Of a stretch of 7,429 bases of DNA, positions 3,891 through 7,429 are shown one piece after another. Origin of the DNA: an uncultured Lachnospiraceae bacterium (GTDB lineage: Bacteria > Bacillota > Clostridia > Lachnospirales > Lachnospiraceae). The DNA is taken from assembly GCA_902783305.1 (NCBI GenBank), contig CACZQU010000573.1, forward strand, positions 1-7,429. The letters are read 5' to 3'. The notes beneath the pieces are model-generated. The model ran no database searches, was not told the DNA's origin, and saw only the letters and a program-made list of their open reading frames with translations. Within the stretch, counting starts at the first letter, position 1. Every line of letters starts with the position of its first letter. Made by a program: the position numbers and the translations under genes.

Positions 3891-6587
3891 TTGGATAAAG
3901 AAGAATTTCGCATTAAACTGGAAGAAATAAATAATCTTGTCGATAAAAAAGATTATGAAGGAGCTTTAAAGGTTGTAGACAGTATTGACTGGCGCAGGGT
4001 AAAAAATGTCAGAACTCTGTGTGTTGTAGGTGAAATCTACGCCGTCAATAAACGATACGAGGATAGCCGTGAAATCTTTCTTCTGGCTTACCACAGGGCA
4101 CCAATAGGAAAAAATATCCTGACCAGACTGATCGAAGTCTCCCTTAAAATGCAGGATGTGGAAAGCGCTCAGGATTTCTTTAACGAATTCATTGAGATTG
4201 CTCCGGAGGACAGTTACCGCTATGTTCTGGAGTATAAAATCCTGACGGTTCTGAATGAAACTCCTGAAAAACGAATTCCATCACTGGAAAAATATAAAGA
4301 AAAAGAATTTACCGAAAAATATTCATACGAACTTGCAAAGCTTTACTACCAGAATGGAGATTATCAGAAATGTCTGGATCTGTGCAATGAAATCATTCTC
4401 TGGTTCAGCGAAGGCCTTTATGTCATGAAGGCAGTAGATTTAAAGCAGCAGCTCGGACTGAATAATTTATCTCCTTCTCCCGAAAAAGAACAGGAAACCA
4501 CAGATCAGGCGGAAGAACCGGATGAGAAATCTGACGACGAAGGACCGGCAGGAGATGATTCTCTTTCTATTGATTCTATAAATGTCAACAGCGAAAGAGA
4601 TTATTCCGGAGTAGAAAGCCTTCAGGAAAAAATTACAAAAGGCATCAGGGATATTTTTGGCACCAGAAAGGATACAGAGGAGGATCTGTCCATTCAGCAG
4701 TCTGAGCAGAATATTCAGGAGGAAGATCAGGCTCAAGCCGAAGAAAGTGCTGAAGACGGACAAAACCTTGAGAAAGCCGAAGGGGAAAATGCGGATACGA
4801 CAGACATTCCAGAGTCTGCAGCCGTAACCCGGCAATCCATACCGTCTTCTTCTGATCCTTCCGATTCAGAGAAAGAAAAGCAGATCATACCTGAGGAAAG
4901 AAAAAAACAGGATATCGAAGAAGAAGGAAAAGAACCCGTCCGGCAGAAGGAAAACAAAAAAACAGAGGAAAAGCCGGAGAAAGAATCTGAATCTTCAGAG
5001 CAGAAAAAGGATGAAATTCCACAGGCAGCAGAAGAGACAGAGAATGCAGCCATTTCTCCGGAGCCGGACAAAAAAGAAGAAATCAGGAATCAGAATCAGG
5101 ACGAGGATAAAGCTTCGGAGAAGCAGAATTTTAACCTGGAATCTCTGATTCTGAAGCAGGCGGAAAAGCAGGGAATAGAAATTCCCGAAGCCCGGGAGAA
5201 TGCACCTGCAGAAGCGATCAATGAAGCAGATGAAACAAATACAGAGGAAAAGAATGCCCCGGAGGATGGCATCATGTCTGTGCCGGATTCCGTTGATCAA
5301 GAAAAATCTGCCGGAAAAGAGTCTTTGGGTGCAAAAAAGATAATCAGTGAACCATCTGAAGGAACGGAAGCAGATGGTATCTCAGAAGGTACAGAAACCG
5401 CACCAGAAGCTGCGTCCGATGAGGCAGGCAGGATAAAGCGTAAGGTAGCTGAACTGGAAGAGGAGGATTTTCTCACGGAGGAAGATCTGATCCAGGCAGA
5501 GCATGAGTTTTATTATGGACCCGGTTCTGCTAAGGAGGACAGGATCTCAGAAGAGGAAAAGAAGCAGGAACAGGAGGATAAGGTTTTCACCCAGATGCTC
5601 AAAGAAAGCATGGAGGAAGAAGAGTCTGTCACGGAAGAAGAAATGAAGCAGGATGCTTCTTCTCCTTCCGAAACGGAAAACTCATTTATCCCGGAGGAGC
5701 AAAACCCTTCTGCCGATACAGGGAAAGAAAATCCTGATGCTCTGATTCCGGAAGAAGATGTTGTCCAGGAGAGTATTCCGCAGGAGCCTGAACAGATTGT
5801 CCCGGAGAAAAAAGAACCGGTCAGGATTGTTCCCAGAAAGAACCGTCTGACGGAGGATGAAATCAAGCTGTTTGCCTACTTTGTGAAAGTTCCCGGAATG
5901 CGGGAGCAGCTCCTTGATACGCTGATTGATGTCCAGAGAGCAGCTTCAGACCGTACCTCAAAAACAGGGAATATTATTGTCATGGGAGGAAAAGAGTCAG
6001 GAAAGACCAGACTGATATCCAGTCTTATTCCTGCGATCTGTAATGAGCTGGGCCTCAAGGCTTCCAAAGTAGCTTATGTATTCGCCGATGACATCAACGA
6101 TAAAGACATCAACAGGATTTTTGAAAAGCTTGCCGGAGGCTTCCTCGTTATTGAAGACGCAAACCAGCTCACCTCCAGAACAGTAGCTATGCTGGAAAAG
6201 GCTATGGATCAGGACACAGACGGACTGATCGTCATCATAGAGGATGAAAAGATCAGTATGAGAAAGCTGATCGCCCGTTTTCCACGTTTTGCCAAAAAGT
6301 TTACCACGATGATCAATATCCCGATTTTTACCAACGATGAACTTGTCAATTTTGCAAGAGTCTATACCGTGGAAAGCGGATATAAGATTGATCAGATGGG
6401 AATGCTGTCCTTATATAACAAAATCGGTGAGAATCAGAAAGAAGATGAACCGATGAGCATCGGCGCAGTGAAAATCATTCTTGATAACGCGATTGCAAAA
6501 GCAGAAGGAGGAATTCTGCGCTTTAACAGAAAAAAACGAATGGACAAGGATGGATTTATTGTTCTCCATGAAAAGGATTTTTCCTGA
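3891..6587 (+). CDS. Uncharacterised protein: TPR-like N-terminus, acidic linker, C-terminal P-loop/AAA-like domain
   Basis: I do not know a function for this 898-residue protein. Residues 1-190 form about five TPR-like helical repeats (roughly 6-34, 41-73, 77-107, 110-139, 144-173), for example IYAVNKRYEDSREIFLLAY and LYYQNGDYQKCLDLCNEII, suggesting a protein-binding scaffold. Residues ~195-650 are a low-complexity acidic linker (about 30% Asp+Glu by hand count) with no Trp or Cys, probably disordered. Residues ~652-898 look like a P-loop ATPase: Walker A GGKESGKT (699-706), a Walker-B-like FLVIED (751-756), a second strand LIVIIE (779-784), ARFPRF (795-800) in the place of an AAA arginine-finger segment, then a helical lid. 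It resembles CbxX/SpoVK-type AAA domains only distantly. There is no signal peptide or membrane segment, so it is probably cytosolic. The start is TTG with a weak ribosome binding site. It follows recF by 16 bp and precedes rsmA, so co-transcription is likely; a link to replication or ribosome maturation is only guilt by position. I recall similar TPR/ATPase proteins in Lachnospiraceae genomes, unverified. Confidence 0.9.
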   Translation: MDKEEFRIKLEEINNLVDKKDYEGALKVVDSIDWRRVKNVRTLCVVGEIYAVNKRYEDSREIFLLAYHRAPIGKNILTRLIEVSLKMQDVESAQDFFNEFIEIAPEDSYRYVLEYKILTVLNETPEKRIPSLEKYKEKEFTEKYSYELAKLYYQNGDYQKCLDLCNEIILWFSEGLYVMKAVDLKQQLGLNNLSPSPEKEQETTDQAEEPDEKSDDEGPAGDDSLSIDSINVNSERDYSGVESLQEKITKGIRDIFGTRKDTEEDLSIQQSEQNIQEEDQAQAEESAEDGQNLEKAEGENADTTDIPESAAVTRQSIPSSSDPSDSEKEKQIIPEERKKQDIEEEGKEPVRQKENKKTEEKPEKESESSEQKKDEIPQAAEETENAAISPEPDKKEEIRNQNQDEDKASEKQNFNLESLILKQAEKQGIEIPEARENAPAEAINEADETNTEEKNAPEDGIMSVPDSVDQEKSAGKESLGAKKIISEPSEGTEADGISEGTETAPEAASDEAGRIKRKVAELEEEDFLTEEDLIQAEHEFYYGPGSAKEDRISEEEKKQEQEDKVFTQMLKESMEEEESVTEEEMKQDASSPSETENSFIPEEQNPSADTGKENPDALIPEEDVVQESIPQEPEQIVPEKKEPVRIVPRKNRLTEDEIKLFAYFVKVPGMREQLLDTLIDVQRAASDRTSKTGNIIVMGGKESGKTRLISSLIPAICNELGLKASKVAYVFADDINDKDINRIFEKLAGGFLVIEDANQLTSRTVAMLEKAMDQDTDGLIVIIEDEKISMRKLIARFPRFAKKFTTMINIPIFTNDELVNFARVYTVESGYKIDQMGMLSLYNKIGENQKEDEPMSIGAVKIILDNAIAKAEGGILRFNRKKRMDKDGFIVLHEKDFS
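4473..5837 (+). other. Segment encoding the acidic, disordered linker of the 898-residue protein
   Basis: These about 455 codons encode a Glu/Asp/Lys/Gln/Ser/Pro-rich chain without Trp or Cys and with few aromatics. The aromatics cluster in short hydrophobic islands: VESLQEKITKGIRDIFG (241-257), FNLESLILKQAEKQ (414-427), ELEEEDFLTEEDL and the following AEHEFYY (521-542), and KVFTQMLKESM (564-574). Small near-repeats occur, such as IIPEE, FIPEE and LIPEE (332, 599, 618) and SEGTEADGI/SEGTETAPE (489-506). The reading frame is continuous, so this is a real linker and not a frameshift. Confidence 0.75.
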
Positions 6588-6669
6588 TGACAGGTAAAGC
6601 CTGAGACTGAGCGATTGCGGAAAATCCGTTAAGTAAAAAGGTGTCAGGAAATAAAGGAAGGGGGTCCGG
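6588..6669. other. Short gap before rsmA with its ribosome binding site
   Basis: This 82-bp gap shows only very short self-complementary bits (for example CGGAAAATCCG around 6618-6628) and no hairpin followed by a T-run, so no terminator is called. No convincing promoter was found either. The purine-rich AAGGAAGGGGG (6654-6664) is the ribosome binding site for the ATG at 6670. Confidence 0.6.
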
Positions 6670-7429
6670 ATGGCGGAGCCATATCTTGGCAATCCAAAGC
6701 GAACAATTGAGATCCTTCAGAAATATCAGTTTACTTTTCAGAAAAGGTTCGGTCAGAATTTTCTGATTGATGAAAATGTCCTCAGAAAGATCATCTCGGC
6801 ATCTGATATCCGTCAGGAGGATTTCATCCTGGAGATTGGACCCGGGATTGGTACGTTAACACAGTATCTGGCTTCCAGAGCAGGGAAGGTATGTGCTGTG
6901 GAGGTGGACCGCAGCCTGATCCCGGTGCTGGAGGATACCCTGAAGGACTGGAATAATGTTGTCATCCTGAACCAGGATATCCTTGAAACCGATCTGGAGG
7001 AGCTGGTCAGAGTTCAGAATGGCGGAAAACCTGTGAAGGTAGTGGCAAATCTGCCATATTATATTACTACGCCGATTATTATGTCTCTGCTGGAAAAAAA
7101 GATTCCCCTTCTCTCGATGACGGTCATGATTCAGAAGGAAGTCGCGGACAGAATACAGGCTAAGCCGGGAACAAAGGAGTATGGCGCTTTATCACTTGCC
7201 GTACAATATTATGCCTTCCCTCAGACAGCAGCATATGTTCCCCCCAACTGCTTTATGCCAAGACCTAAGGTGGGAAGCTCGGTAATCACGTTGAAACGCT
7301 ACCAGGAGCTTCCACTGGCGGCGTCGGATGAAAAACTGCTTTTCAGCCTCATCCGCGCTGCCTTCAACCAGAGAAGAAAGACGCTTGTCAACAGTCTGCG
7401 CAATGCCAGGGATCCGGTTCTTTCTTCCT
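6670..7429 (+). CDS. rsmA: 16S rRNA dimethyladenosine methyltransferase RsmA/KsgA, 3'-truncated by the window edge
   Basis: RsmA uses S-adenosylmethionine to dimethylate two adjacent adenosines in the 3'-terminal hairpin of 16S rRNA, a late checkpoint of 30S assembly; its loss gives kasugamycin resistance in characterised bacteria. The window holds 253 codons of an expected 280-290. Seen in order: the entry motif KRFGQNFLIDENV (residues 25-37), SAM-binding motif I LEIGPGIGTLTQ (54-65), acidic ribose-binding VEVDR (77-81), the catalytic NLPYYITTPI (128-137, NLPY type typical of adenine methyltransferases), and the C-terminal FMPRPKVGSSVI (195-206) and AFNQRRKTL (231-239). All expected residues are intact. 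The ATG is preceded by a strong purine-rich ribosome binding site. In clostridia this gene commonly follows rnmV (ribonuclease M5); here it follows the TPR/AAA-like gene instead. Confidence 0.97.
   Translation, partial: MAEPYLGNPKRTIEILQKYQFTFQKRFGQNFLIDENVLRKIISASDIRQEDFILEIGPGIGTLTQYLASRAGKVCAVEVDRSLIPVLEDTLKDWNNVVILNQDILETDLEELVRVQNGGKPVKVVANLPYYITTPIIMSLLEKKIPLLSMTVMIQKEVADRIQAKPGTKEYGALSLAVQYYAFPQTAAYVPPNCFMPRPKVGSSVITLKRYQELPLAASDEKLLFSLIRAAFNQRRKTLVNSLRNARDPVLSS

Noticed and set aside
3419..3913. 164-residue minus-strand ORF opposite the end of recF
   Set aside because: It is a shadow of recF, whose Walker B and signature motifs are encoded on the + strand here; no ribosome binding site or family resemblance.
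4733..5071. Ser/Phe/Cys-rich minus-strand ORFs opposite the acidic linker (also near 4467-4835, 4995-5300 and 5513-5866)
   Set aside because: Glu/Lys-rich coding on the + strand automatically gives long Ser/Phe/Leu-rich open frames on the other strand; no independent evidence for genes.
6581..6650. Long-range pairing TTCCTGA (6581-6587) with TCAGGAA (6644-6650)
   Set aside because: Seven base pairs across a 56-base loop with no T-run is within chance expectation.

Overview
The window looks like chromosomal DNA around the replication origin of a Firmicute, most likely an anaerobic clostridium of the Lachnospiraceae type. The evidence is the order dnaA - dnaN - S4-domain yaaA - recF, DnaA boxes of the TTATCCACA kind in the dnaA-dnaN gap, strong AGGAG-type ribosome binding sites, two TTG starts, and an N-terminal TPR segment that I recall (not checked) as a recurring uncharacterised protein of Lachnospiraceae. 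All genes are on the + strand.

Layout: 1-1083 is the 3' part of dnaA, with AAA+ domain III and DNA-binding domain IV; its start lies left of the window. 1084-1387 is a 304-bp gap with no gene that fits an oriC. It holds three same-strand DnaA-box-like 9-mers, a 9-bp inverted repeat placed exactly between two of them, a triplet-periodic (DnaA-trio-like) and A/T-rich stretch after the third, and a strong imperfect hairpin just before the dnaN ribosome binding site. 1388-2512 is dnaN (sliding clamp), 2569-2784 yaaA (S4 RNA-binding protein), 2798-3874 recF. 3891-6587 is a large gene for an 898-residue protein with TPR-like repeats, a ~455-residue acidic disordered linker and a C-terminal P-loop/AAA-like domain. 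6670 to the window end is the 5' part of rsmA/ksgA (16S rRNA dimethyladenosine methyltransferase).

How the genes relate: DnaA opens the origin, DnaN tethers the polymerase, RecF acts at gaps and stalled forks, and YaaA and RsmA are ribosome-related. The gaps yaaA-recF (13 bp) and recF-ORF (16 bp) are short and no terminator is visible, so yaaA-recF-ORF is probably one transcript, perhaps running on from dnaN and into rsmA. The place after recF where many Firmicutes carry gyrB is taken by the TPR/AAA-like gene.

The best candidate for undescribed biology is the 898-residue protein: conserved-looking ends, a hypervariable-looking middle with a few hydrophobic islands, and a Walker B motif with its acidic pair in reversed order. 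No mobile element, CRISPR array, tRNA or rRNA was seen.
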